Source: PALSA-1353 sp050012375 (GTDB lineage Bacteria > Planctomycetota > Phycisphaerae > Tepidisphaerales > Tepidisphaeraceae). From it: a stretch of DNA of 64,000 nt. Both the position numbers and the translations under genes were made by a program. The stretch is taken from contig JBEKHH010000022.1 of NCBI GenBank assembly GCA_050012375.1, positions 1-64,000 of the forward strand. The letters are read 5' to 3'. This document shows, one piece after another, positions 1 through 7,903 of this stretch. The notes beneath the pieces were generated by a model. It was not told the origin of the DNA. It made no database searches and was given only the letters and a program-made list of their open reading frames with translations. Positions within the stretch are counted from its first letter, which is position 1; each line of letters starts with the position of its first letter.

Positions 1-1
1 C

Positions 2-322
2 ACCGCGGCGACCGGAGCGGCGAATTTCATCGTCGTGGATCCCGATGGCAGTTATCGCGGCATGGTCGTCTCGGACGACATTCAGATGGCCTTGCTCGAT
101 CGCGAGGCGATTCCGTTGCTCGTGGTCAATGAAATGATCCGCCGCGATTTGCCCGTTGTGAAACATACCGACGATCTGGGAACGGTGCTCGAAGTGTTTT
201 CGCGGCATGAAGTGAGCCATCTGCCGGTGACCATGAACAGCCGGCCGAATCACGTCATTGGTCTGATCAGCCGGGCCGGTTTGATGCGGAGATATCAGCA
301 GATGCTGGCGGAGGCGGGTTAA
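2..322 (+). CDS. CBS-domain protein, C-terminal part (5' end outside window)
   Basis: The open frame runs in from the left edge without a start; the first GTG inside it (position 35) is internal. The visible 106 residues hold one complete CBS-like unit (FIVVDPDGSYRGMV, then PVVKHTDDLGTVLEVF, then HLPVT and GLISRAGLMRRYQQ). CBS pairs bind adenine nucleotides and usually regulate a fused domain; in ClC channels and other transporters they sit at the C-terminus. This could therefore be the end of a ClC-type channel, especially as another ClC gene lies 2 kb away, but the catalytic part is not visible and the fusion partner is inference. Confidence 0.8.
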   Translation, partial: TAATGAANFIVVDPDGSYRGMVVSDDIQMALLDREAIPLLVVNEMIRRDLPVVKHTDDLGTVLEVFSRHEVSHLPVTMNSRPNHVIGLISRAGLMRRYQQMLAEAG

Positions 323-356
323 ACCTACGACGCCGCCCGGTTCAATCGGGCAATGA

Positions 357-512
357 TCAATCTCGGCCGATTCGTTCGCGGCCGTTCATGTGCGGCCGCA
401 ATACTTCAGGAATCGTCACGCTGCCATCCGCGTTTTGATAATTCTCCAGGATCGGAATCAAAATCCGCGGGCTCGCGACGACCGTGTTGTTCAGCGTGTG
501 AACGAACCGAAA
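357..512 (-). pseudogene. Remnant: C-terminus of seryl-tRNA synthetase
   Basis: A 51-codon frame on the minus strand begins right after an in-frame TAA (513-515) and ends at TGA (357-359). It reads RFVHTLNNTVVASPRILIPI and then ILENYQNADGSVTIPEVLRP. This is the conserved last stretch of class II seryl-tRNA synthetase (FVHTLNGS..LAILENYQ..DGS..IPEVLRPYM). There is no start codon and nothing upstream resembles the rest of the enzyme. It is a detached tail, not a gene; a functional serS must lie elsewhere. Confidence 0.75.
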
Positions 513-559
513 TTATAGAACTTGCTGGGTCGCTATCAAAATAATCTTCCACTGATTCA

Positions 560-592
560 CCCCCAGTTTCAGCCGTGTGTTTGGCTGGGGGG
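560..592. repeat. Hairpin containing a CAGCC/GGCTG palindrome
   Basis: CCCCCAG (560-566) can pair with CTGGGGG (586-592); the inner CAGCC (570-574) and GGCTG (583-587) offer an alternative stem. Read on the minus strand the site gives the peptide string PNTRLKL, which I recall as recurring in translated intergenic repeats of environmental bacteria. It lies between the serS remnant and the zinc-finger gene and may act as a terminator for the latter, though no T-run follows. Confidence 0.35.
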
Positions 593-706
593 CATAGAAT
601 AGACCGAGTTCGCTCGTAACGGACTCGGGTGTGGCCATGCTTCGCTCAAGACGGTGCCGATTCAGAGCCGTCCCGTTCAATTTCCTCCATGGCAAATTCT
701 TCCTGG

Positions 707-1618
707 TCATTGCGGTACTTCCTCGGCGGTGTCCTGCGCTGATTCTGTTGACGCGTCAGTATTGCCCCGGTCGAAGAGAAGAAAGGGATGCTGCAACGCG
801 GTACCGCCCAGCGTGCCAGCTTTGGCAAGCTGCTCGTAAAAATCGGCTCTAGTCGATGCGACTTCTCTCAAGGCCGGCGAGGAATCGCTTCTGCTCTGCT
901 CGCGCGCTCGCGCCGCCAAGGCCGCGATGGCCTTTAGAACGGCGGACTTCGCCGCTTGGGCGTTGGAGTCAATTTGTTGGATGCTTCCCGCAATCTCCGA
1001 ACGATGAGTGGGATTCTCTGATAGTCTGTTGGCTTCGACTCGCGCATTTTCCAGCACGCCAAGCAGCTTGTTCAGACTAAGGATTCTGTTGGCCAGTCGT
1101 TGTTGAGGCTGTCGCTGGGACGTCGTCGGGGGCAGTCGTTCGGCGATGAGGCGGTTTAGTTGGGTGGTTGCGAGCACAATGCGTCCGCGCAGAACTTCCG
1201 GTCGCAGGTTCTCTGGAATCATGTTGTAGGTCGCCAGTCCGGTCCCGTCACAAAAATCGCAGCGAACGACGCCGAAGCCTGAACATTGTCGGCACACGCT
1301 ACCCCGGTCGTCCATACCCCCTCCATTACACCCCTTGCAGCTTTCCGATCCCTTTTCGCAATACATGCAAGGGTAGCGGACCAGTCCAGCGATAAGCTTC
1401 GCGAAGAGCGGCTGCTCAAAAGCGCCGACCAGCCATTCGCGCAGTTGGGTATCGTCCGGTATGATTTGATGCTGTCGGGCCTCAAACACGTATCGGACGG
1501 CGCGTTGAGCCTGTCCCTTCCGAAGCGCCTGAGTCACAGCGCCGATGAATCGACGCGTCAGATCGATCGGTGTTTCATCATGCGGAGTTTGATCCTGCGG
1601 TTGCTCAGTTTCAGACAT
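707..1618 (-). CDS. DnaJ-type zinc-finger protein of unknown function
   Basis: A 303-residue soluble protein with no signal peptide. Residues 85-130 carry paired CxxC knuckles as in the cysteine-rich domain of DnaJ: CMYC, CKGCNGGG, CRQCSGFG and CDFCDGTG, i.e. two zinc sites. There is no J domain (no HPD) and no DnaJ substrate-binding domain. The rest is helical and charged, with a likely coiled coil around residues 150-260. DnaJ-like zinc fingers without J domains bind unfolded protein or act as assembly factors in other families; the role here is unknown. It is preceded at 1619-1795 by non-coding sequence and is not obviously in an operon. Confidence 0.75.
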   Translation of the reverse strand: MSETEQPQDQTPHDETPIDLTRRFIGAVTQALRKGQAQRAVRYVFEARQHQIIPDDTQLREWLVGAFEQPLFAKLIAGLVRYPCMYCEKGSESCKGCNGGGMDDRGSVCRQCSGFGVVRCDFCDGTGLATYNMIPENLRPEVLRGRIVLATTQLNRLIAERLPPTTSQRQPQQRLANRILSLNKLLGVLENARVEANRLSENPTHRSEIAGSIQQIDSNAQAAKSAVLKAIAALAARAREQSRSDSSPALREVASTRADFYEQLAKAGTLGGTALQHPFLLFDRGNTDASTESAQDTAEEVPQ

Positions 1619-1795
1619 GTCAACCCATCCTTTTAATGGTCGGGTCGCGCCGATCAGGAACCGACGACGGCCTACTCCTCAGCAGCGGCGATGCGGCAAG
1701 GGCGACAGGATATGAATTGTGTATGTCAATTGGCAAAGGCATAGCTCTCCACCGGCGTCTGGCTTGCAAAAAGACGCGGCAAACGCCTATTCTCC

Positions 1796-2275
1796 TTATG
1801 ACTGCTTCGGCGGTTTGCTGGGCACCAGTAATACCGGGCACGGTGCTTTGCGAACAACGGCGGCGCTGGCGCTTCCGAGCAGCAGATTATGCAGGGCGCC
1901 GTGGCCATGGGTGCCCATTACAATGAAGTCGGGCTTCAAGCGCACGATTTCGCGCAGCATCTTGGATGTGGGGTTCCCGCGGCTTGAGCGTCCGCGAACC
2001 AACAGCGAAGTTGTCTTGATGCCTCGTCCCTTTGATTCAGCCTCCATCACGCTCATAGCGAGATGATTCCGGTGCAGTTCCGCGGCAATTCCCTCTCGGG
2101 AAACGTTCTTCCGGAATCCCTCACCTTCGGAATCCGCGTCGGGAGTCACAACATGAATAAGCACAAGTTGTTTGTGCAATGCCATAGCCAACTTCATGGC
2201 CATATTCGCCACCGCGGGGGTCACTTCGGAGAAGTCCACGAAGGCCAGAACGCTGTTGGAGATGCCGGACGGCAT
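1796..2275 (-). CDS. Universal stress protein, UspA family
   Basis: A 159-residue single Usp domain. The ATP-binding signature G-2x-G-9x-G-S is intact: G121, G124, G134, S135 in GTHGHGALHNLLLGS. The N-terminus VLAFVDFSEVTP is the usual first strand with its aspartate. Such proteins bind ATP, dimerise and are made under stress. It follows the ClC channel gene on the same strand with a 38-base gap, so the two may be co-transcribed. TATAAT lies only six bases before the ATG, so a leaderless transcript from its own promoter is also possible. It is closely similar to the broken Usp copy at 3835-4305. Confidence 0.93.
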   Translation of the reverse strand: MPSGISNSVLAFVDFSEVTPAVANMAMKLAMALHKQLVLIHVVTPDADSEGEGFRKNVSREGIAAELHRNHLAMSVMEAESKGRGIKTTSLLVRGRSSRGNPTSKMLREIVRLKPDFIVMGTHGHGALHNLLLGSASAAVVRKAPCPVLLVPSKPPKQS

Positions 2276-2313
2276 GAAATAATTATACCCAAAACTGGAG
2301 GCGGGCGCGATAG

Positions 2314-3739
2314 CTATGACGCCGCTTGTCGCTCCATTCGCTCGACGATCTCATCGCGTTTTCGAAGCGAGTCGTAGATCGGCGGGTTGCACAGCAGTTC
2401 GGGGATAGCGTAGGCCGTCACAGAGGCAGCCATCATTGGCAGAATGAGCGTCCAACTACCTGTCATTTCCAGGAGAAGAACAACGCCCGTCAGCGGGGAA
2501 CGAACGATCGCCGTAAAGCATGCCGCCATAGCGAAGATCGCATAAGCGGCCGGGTCGGACGGTACGTGCCTCAGGCCCGCGTTTGCCGCGCCAAATGCGT
2601 TTCCGAGCAAAGCGCCCAAGGCGAGCAGGGGCGCGAAAATCCCGCCTGGGGCGCCGGAGCCGTACGATGCCATGGTGAGCGCGAATCGAACGAGCAACGC
2701 ACCGAGAATCGCTCCCCAGGCGAGGCGTCCGACGATTGCGAGTTGCGCCAGGTTCTCGCCGCCCCCAACGATAGTTGGGGCGAACCACGCAATCAGTCCC
2801 GCGGCGGCACCGACGAGCGCCCCTTTGGCTCCTGCCGGCCACCGGCGGGCGTGATCGAACAGCCGCAACGACGCCAGCAGCGACACGTTGAACGTAACGC
2901 CCAGCAGACCGGCAACCACTCCCAGCAGCAGGTATTCGGGTAAGACATCCGCAGGCAAGTAAGGCTGTGGTGCGACGCCGAAATCCGGCCTGTTGCCGAT
3001 CACCGCGCGCAACATGAGCGTGCCCGTGATGCATGCGACGAGCGTAGCGCTGAAAACGCGGGCGGATAAACGGCGCAGCAATTCCTCGACCACGAAGATG
3101 ACTGCCGCAAGCGGCGCATTAAACGCCACGGCAAGGCCCGCACCGGCGCCTGCGGCTATAAGCGTCCATGGCTCGGAGACGAAACGGCGCAAGTGGTCGC
3201 TGACGAGCCGGCCGATGGTGCCTCCCATCTGAACGGTCGGCCCCTCGCGACCCAAGGCCAAGCCGCTTCCGATGCTCAGGGAGCCGCCGACAAATTTAAC
3301 AAAAAGGATGTGTGCGCCCGCGGGGCGCAGGTGATTGCGGAGAACGGCCTCGATGCGCGGGATACCGCTGCCGGCGGTTTGGGGTGCGAGCCGCTGGGTG
3401 AGCCAAGAGCCGGCCGCCGCACCGGCCGCGCAAAGGCCGGTCGGAATGAACCAGCCGGCCCACGGGGGCCCGTGGCGAGTGACCAAAATCGACCACGAAG
3501 GTTCGGAACGTACTGAGCCAGAAGAGAGCAATGCGAAACCCGGCGCCAACGAGCCCGGCGACGGCGCCGACGAATGCCGCCGCCACCATAAGCCCCAACC
3601 ATTGCAGCGGTCGCCGCGGCAGGCGGTCCTCTTCTTCTGCGATGCCGGTCATCAGCGCCGTGACGGGCGTCTCGCGCAGCCCGCGCGATTTTCCTGGGCT
3701 TTCGTACTCAGGACCAGATGCGAAATCCGGCGACGGCAT
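2314..3739 (-). pseudogene. ClC-type chloride channel or H+/Cl- exchanger, with a frameshift
   Basis: Two overlapping minus-strand frames together make one ClC protein. The N-terminal part starts at ATG 3739 (preceded by GGAAGGAG) and contains the first helix (QWLGLMVAAAFVGAVAGLVG) up to FRTFVVDF. The rest continues in another frame from about 3480 with AGSGIPRIEAV, LALGREGPTVQMGG and APGGIFAPLLALG, the three ClC selectivity-filter signatures (GSGIP, GREGP, GxFxP). The shift is one base near 3470-3490, next to runs of C and T. It may be a real mutation or a sequence error; all hallmark motifs lie downstream of it. No CBS domain follows. Membrane anion transport is the expected role. Confidence 0.85.
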
Positions 3740-3834
3740 AAAATACGATGCTCCTTCCAGTTTCCTAAGCTTGGCGGCGATAGCATACAATGACTCCATT
3801 GAGGCGGTCCGGCAAGTTCCGACCGGAGGTGCTC

Positions 3835-4305
3835 GTGGATAGCATATTGGCCTCGATTGACTTCTCAAACGTGACCGACGCGGTAGTGAAGACTGCCACC
3901 GACCTGGCCCGCGCATTCAAAGCAAAACTCGTTTAGATGCATGTCGCAGCCCCCGATGCTGAATACGAGGGCGGCGAGATGCGTACGAATGTTTCTCGGG
4001 AGGCTATTACCGGGGAAATGCGCGGCTACCACCATGCGCTGGCAAAGATCGAAATCGACTGCAGGGATACAAGGATCAATACGACGGCGCTCCTGGTGCG
4101 CGGCACGTCCGCTCGCGGCAACCCGATCCGGAAGATCCTCCAGGAAGTCAATCGCGTGAGACCCAGACTGATCGTTTTGGGTTCCCATGGTCACGGACTG
4201 CTCCACAATGTTCTGCTGGGAAGTGTCAGCTCGGCGGTGGTCCGCAAAGCCACAGGTCCGGTATTGGTGGTCCCCGCGCGTAAACGCCCACCACGTGGCA
4301 AGTAA
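3835..4305 (+). pseudogene. UspA-family protein interrupted by one amber codon
   Basis: From GTG 3835 (GGAGG five bases upstream) the frame reads VDSILASIDFSNVTDAVVKT and reaches AKLV, then TAG at 3934-3936, then MHVAAPDAEYEGG to the end. Aligned with the Usp at 1796-2275 (KQLVLIHVVTPDADSEG), the stop sits exactly where that protein has leucine, so one TTG-to-TAG change explains it. The downstream part keeps the ATP site (LGSHGHGLLHNVLLGS) intact. It is divergent from the ClC gene, 95 bases away. It is either a young pseudogene, a gene read by amber suppression, or restarted from the adjacent ATG 3937, which would lose the first strand. Confidence 0.85.
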
Positions 4306-4964
4306 CTTATCTCCGATTGATCTTCACCCGCGTGTGGAAGCGAGCGTGCAAGGCGCGGTTGGATCGAAAATGCAGTAAGCAAGCGGTTGGACCGCATCGT
4401 TTACCACGAGCCAGGCAAGCGCATAGCGCCAAACCGGCAACGCTGCGTAGGTTGTCCGGATCAGCCGTTATCGCTTGACCCACGCGTTGGCGTAGACTGG
4501 TAGCGCAAATCTGCCGGCACGGCGCGGTTGATTCGCAGGTTCCCATGCGATGCGTTCTGATAGATAAAAAAACCGCTTCCCGCCCACGCCTGGCCTGCTG
4601 GCAGGACGCGGGCGTGAAGGCTCAATTCGTCGGCAATCAATGCGAATCCTGTCGCGGTCTTTGATTGCCGCCTCGCTGCTTGGATACAGGGTTCTCGCAA
4701 TTCGCGGGCATTGGGACAAATGGTTTACTGCCCGGCCAACTCAGATATTGGCACCTCCATTTTTTGGGACGTCTCGTTGAGTGTTTTGAATGGAAGCTCG
4801 CTTTGCGTCGATGAGGCGACATACAACATCGCGCGCTACCAATCGCAGCCAGGCCCTGGTCGGATTTTCAGAGTGGGACGTATGCGGCTCGGTGCCTACT
4901 CGATCCTGACAAGAATCGATCATGGTGTTTCCCTTCAAGGTTGAATAAGTGAGTCAACAAAAGA
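4306..4964. other. Intergenic stretch without a recognisable gene
   Basis: About 660 bases between the broken Usp gene and the recombinase terminator. Several short open frames exist on both strands, but none has a good start, a recognisable domain or a typical composition. I see no IS ends or RNA gene. It could contain decayed sequence tied to the neighbouring recombinase. Confidence 0.5.
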
Positions 4965-4991
4965 GCCCCTCGGGCTTCGGCACCGAAGGGC
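4965..4991 (-). terminator. Rho-independent-type hairpin after the recombinase gene
   Basis: GCCC-c-TCGG (4965-4973) pairs with CCGA-a-GGGC (4983-4991) around a nine-base loop. Read on the minus strand it is followed by a T-rich tract (ctcttttgtt), and it lies 28 bases past the stop of the recombinase. Confidence 0.6.
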
Positions 4992-5019
4992 AATCAGCAG
5001 TACGGAATGTGGAGGACGG

Positions 5020-6963
5020 CTAGATTTCGCCTGCTCCTGGGAGCGGATCGAAGCGGTAGCCAGGATAGTGGTTACGCCGCATCTTCCGCGAATCTTCGGG
5101 AGGAGCAGTCACCCGGACGTACGGATCGGTGATTCCTAACTCGTCCATCTTTCGTTGCAGAACAGCCGCCTTTTGCGCTGCCGTTACCGTTATGCCGAGT
5201 TCCGCGGCAACCGCACGCTCGGTCATTCCCTTCGCCCTAGCCTCGACCACACGCGTGCGAAATAACTCTCGCTGCGGTGGATCGAAAAGATCTACGGTTA
5301 AGACTTTCTCCAGCGGTTGGCGCAAGACCTCCTGCGACGTTTGCTCAGGCAATAAATTTGACAGCTGTACGCGGAATGTCCCTCGCATCACGATTGCCCC
5401 GTCGTCACAAAGTCTAACGGGGAATACGATGATCCGAGGAATCATCTTACGCATCTGCCTGGCGAATTCGGGACTACCCACCGCCAGCCCCATCACGGAC
5501 TGGCGCGCCAGCTCCTTAACTTGTTGGACCGATGGCATTTCGAAGGTGCGAATCGGCTGTCGCTTACGTACATCGAGGTCGTAGCGGACCTTGCTCCGCT
5601 TCTGCTCGAGCCGGGCGAGTTCGTCACGCAGAGTGGGGCTCTCCGAACCCCCAGCAATGAATTTGATGACATTCGCGATTCCATTTTCAATTTTCTGCAG
5701 CTTCTGCTGGAGTTCGGAGAGTTGCCGATCTCGGTCGCCATCTAATCTCCGACGTTCTTCCTGCACCATTTGCACCAGGACGGTGTCGAAATCGGGGAGA
5801 TGTTCGATGACATCGAGCAATTTTGCGCTGATTTTTTCTGACGCCATCGGTCCATCGAATGTGACGCCATTCCAGCACCGGTGAAGGCGCGAGCCGCTGC
5901 ACATCAAATGATCGGTCAGGCCGTTGCCGCCGAAAACATACAGGCGTCCGCAGATGCCACAAAAGGCACACTGGCCAGGATAACGGGTCTGCTTCCTGGG
6001 AACGTTTTGCCGCGGATCCCCGTTACCATCCGCGCCCCGGCGGTATTTTGCTGTTCGCTCGCGGACCTTCGCCACCACATGGTCGTAGTAGGACTCCTCA
6101 AAGAAAGCCAGGTGCGGGACGCGACGCTGCAACAACTCGCTCGGCTCGGCCTTGACCGACCTATACTTTCCTGAACTCTGGCGTTTGCTCTTGCGACGGT
6201 TTCGCTCACGGACTCCTTTGAGAATCGGGTTAAACGTGTGTCTCGCTACCATTTTCCCATCCCACTCCGTGCTGCGCGCATGGGGTGGGAGCGGCACGTT
6301 GTGCGTGCGCAAATAGCGCACGACATCCGCGAATGTAGCATTGTCCTCATCCAGCATTCTGAACCATTCCTTATATATGGGCTCCGCAGCCGGATCTCGC
6401 TGAAGTTCAGCGTCGGTTTTCGCACCGGGTGATTTGATGTATCCAAAGATCGTGCAGGACAAAACTCCCCCCTGCGCGAAGCGACTGCGGTGGGTCCGTT
6501 TAATTCGATCAGAAGTGTCCCGGTTGGAACGCTCATGGTGCATGGCCGAAATAATGGATGAATCCTGCCAGCCATCCCGGGCGGTGTCGACGTAATCATT
6601 GATTGCTATCACACGAGTCCCGTGGTCGACGCAAAACTCGCAGAACATATATGCGTGCATTCGCCTGACGATGCGGCCCAAATCCTCCGCGACGACCAAA
6701 TCGAAACGACCGGTTTCCACTAGCTCGTTGAGTTTTCGAAACTCTTCCCGATCCAGCAGCTCGCCGCTCTGGCGTCCTTCTAGCACCGTCATTTCGAACG
6801 GACAGTCAAAATTTTCCTTCAGAAAATTTTCGACCTTAAGCCGCTGGTCTCCCAGCGATCGTTCGTCCTGCTTTGTCGGGTCGCTGACTCGAACCGGAAC
6901 TAGGACCTGAAGAGTTCGCCCATCCTTAGGCAATGTCCGCGGATCCAAATAACCTAACGACAT
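5020..6963 (-). CDS. Large serine recombinase (integrase/resolvase family)
   Basis: A 647-residue protein. Residues 18-150 are the serine-recombinase catalytic domain: the nucleophile is S27 in VPVRVSDPT, followed by DREEFRKL and EDLGRIVRR with the conserved arginines. Residues 165-260 form the recombinase domain. C332/C335 and C355/C363 look like the zinc ribbon, then a coiled coil at about 395-470. Near the end GMTERAVAAELGITVTAAQ looks like a helix-turn-helix. Size and order fit phage- or ICE-type large serine integrases. Start: ATG with GGAGG nine bases upstream. No other phage or ICE gene adjoins it, so it is an orphan. It reads away from the tRNA-Val gene about 480 bases off. Confidence 0.92.
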   Translation of the reverse strand: MSLGYLDPRTLPKDGRTLQVLVPVRVSDPTKQDERSLGDQRLKVENFLKENFDCPFEMTVLEGRQSGELLDREEFRKLNELVETGRFDLVVAEDLGRIVRRMHAYMFCEFCVDHGTRVIAINDYVDTARDGWQDSSIISAMHHERSNRDTSDRIKRTHRSRFAQGGVLSCTIFGYIKSPGAKTDAELQRDPAAEPIYKEWFRMLDEDNATFADVVRYLRTHNVPLPPHARSTEWDGKMVARHTFNPILKGVRERNRRKSKRQSSGKYRSVKAEPSELLQRRVPHLAFFEESYYDHVVAKVRERTAKYRRGADGNGDPRQNVPRKQTRYPGQCAFCGICGRLYVFGGNGLTDHLMCSGSRLHRCWNGVTFDGPMASEKISAKLLDVIEHLPDFDTVLVQMVQEERRRLDGDRDRQLSELQQKLQKIENGIANVIKFIAGGSESPTLRDELARLEQKRSKVRYDLDVRKRQPIRTFEMPSVQQVKELARQSVMGLAVGSPEFARQMRKMIPRIIVFPVRLCDDGAIVMRGTFRVQLSNLLPEQTSQEVLRQPLEKVLTVDLFDPPQRELFRTRVVEARAKGMTERAVAAELGITVTAAQKAAVLQRKMDELGITDPYVRVTAPPEDSRKMRRNHYPGYRFDPLPGAGEI

Positions 6964-7234
6964 GGTATAAAACCTCCGGAACCGGAAACTGTGAAATCCG
7001 ATACGGAAGGTTCGGAAAACATGCTGAGTGAAATGGGTTCCGAGTTCACCCGCCGCTAGGCGGTGGTTGTTGCGAGGAACTCAACGGCTGTAAACGCAAA
7101 GGATTGCGTCACGGCCCGCATCAGCAAAGTTTCGCCTGAAAAGTCGTTAGGAAATGTCCATCGCCGGTCGCCCCGATTTACCTTGATGTGCGAAGAATTG
7201 ATCGCCGACCAGCACGCCGGACACAGATCCTAAG

Positions 7235-7330
7235 ATGCCGATTGTCGTGAACTGTTCCGTCGCCGCAGCCTAGGCGCTCGTTGACGAGCGGACGGCATGG
7301 ACCTCGGCGGCGATGCAATCCGTGACAGCC
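7235..7330 (+). pseudogene. Possible VapC/PIN-domain toxin N-terminal remnant
   Basis: ATG 7235 reads MPIVVNCSVAAA, TAG, then ALVDERTAWTSAAM. PIN toxins typically start like MPIVVDCSVAAAWALxDE, so the TAG falls where tryptophan is expected, and the first catalytic aspartate is Asn. Nothing after about 7330 resembles the family. The rest of 6964-7443 holds no recognisable gene. The match is short, hence low confidence. Confidence 0.35.
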
Positions 7331-7443
7331 GAAGTAGACTTTGGACAGGCAGTGAATCGACGCGGCGCCGAAAATCGGCGTCACACTCTGGCAACCACCG
7401 TCTTGAAGGGAATGCCGGCTCGCGATAACATCGAAAAAAACGC

Positions 7444-7517
7444 GGGCGATTAGCTCAGTTGGCTAGAGCACCAGCATGACACGCTGGGGGTCGCAGGTTC
7501 GAGCCCTGTATCGCCCA
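7444..7517 (+). tRNA. tRNA-Val (anticodon GAC)
   Basis: A full cloverleaf can be drawn: acceptor GGGCGAT/ATCGCCC, D arm GCTC-AGTTGGCTA-GAGC, anticodon stem CCAGC/GCTGG with loop ATGACAC (anticodon GAC), and T arm GCAGG-TTCGAGC-CCTGT. The discriminator is A at 7517; the CCA end is not encoded. The 3' half recurs at 25501-25546. Confidence 0.96.
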
Positions 7518-7519
7518 TT
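7474..7519 (+). repeat. 46-bp direct repeat, left copy (3' end of tRNA-Val), attL-like
   Basis: Positions 7474-7519, from the anticodon loop to two bases past the tRNA, match 25501-25546 at 45 of 46 positions (A at 7481, G at 25508). Duplicated tRNA 3' ends are the classic footprint of integration into a tRNA gene. Here the intact tRNA is at the left edge and the fragment at the right edge of an 18-kb segment. Confidence 0.85.
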
Positions 7520-7526
7520 GACGTAA

Positions 7527-7799
7527 ATACCTCCAGCCACACGATTTGTTGACCTGCCTGCGTCGGGCAGCGTCGTACTGATTGAGAACCATCGCCTGTA
7601 CCAATGCTCCGTGGCGTCATTGCGGATATGCCGGTATCTTCGCGCCCCTTGGTGTTGGCTATCGATGTTGTCCGTCATTCCAGGGCCGCTTCGCGACGGC
7701 ATCTACGAATGGATCGCCGCCAATCGTTATCGCTGGTTTGGCAAGTTCACGGCATGTCGAATGCCAACGCCTGAACTGCGGTCCCGGTTTCTTGGTTAG
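7527..7799 (+). pseudogene. Remnant: C-terminal part of a DUF393/DCC-family thiol oxidoreductase
   Basis: The frame opens after TAA 7524-7526 and reads FVDLPASGSVVLIENHRLY, then SLRICRYLRAPWCWLSML, IPGPLRDGIYEWIAANRYRW and CRMPTPELRSRFLG, then stop. This is the typical DUF393 C-terminal half (PRPLRDxVY..ARNRYRxFG..C..P.PE.R.RFL). The DxxCxxC start of the family is absent: the gene is cut off immediately beside the tRNA-Val end, where an integration junction would lie. Confidence 0.75.
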
Positions 7800-7903
7800 C
7801 TTAGGCCGAGCATGCACGCACACAGATGGGGATCGTTCTGTTTCCGCTGGTCCGGCAGCCATTGCTCAAGCTGGCTGATCGGGGTATCCGGTCGCAGGAC
7901 CAT

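Noticed and set aside
4461..4822. Minus-strand frames downstream of the recombinase (for example one ending at 4461-4468)
   Set aside because: No recognisable excisionase or other element gene; composition and starts are not convincing.
7463..7702. Minus-strand frame ending NGRYRARTCDPQRVM
   Set aside because: Antisense tRNA-Val sequence, another common false ORF.
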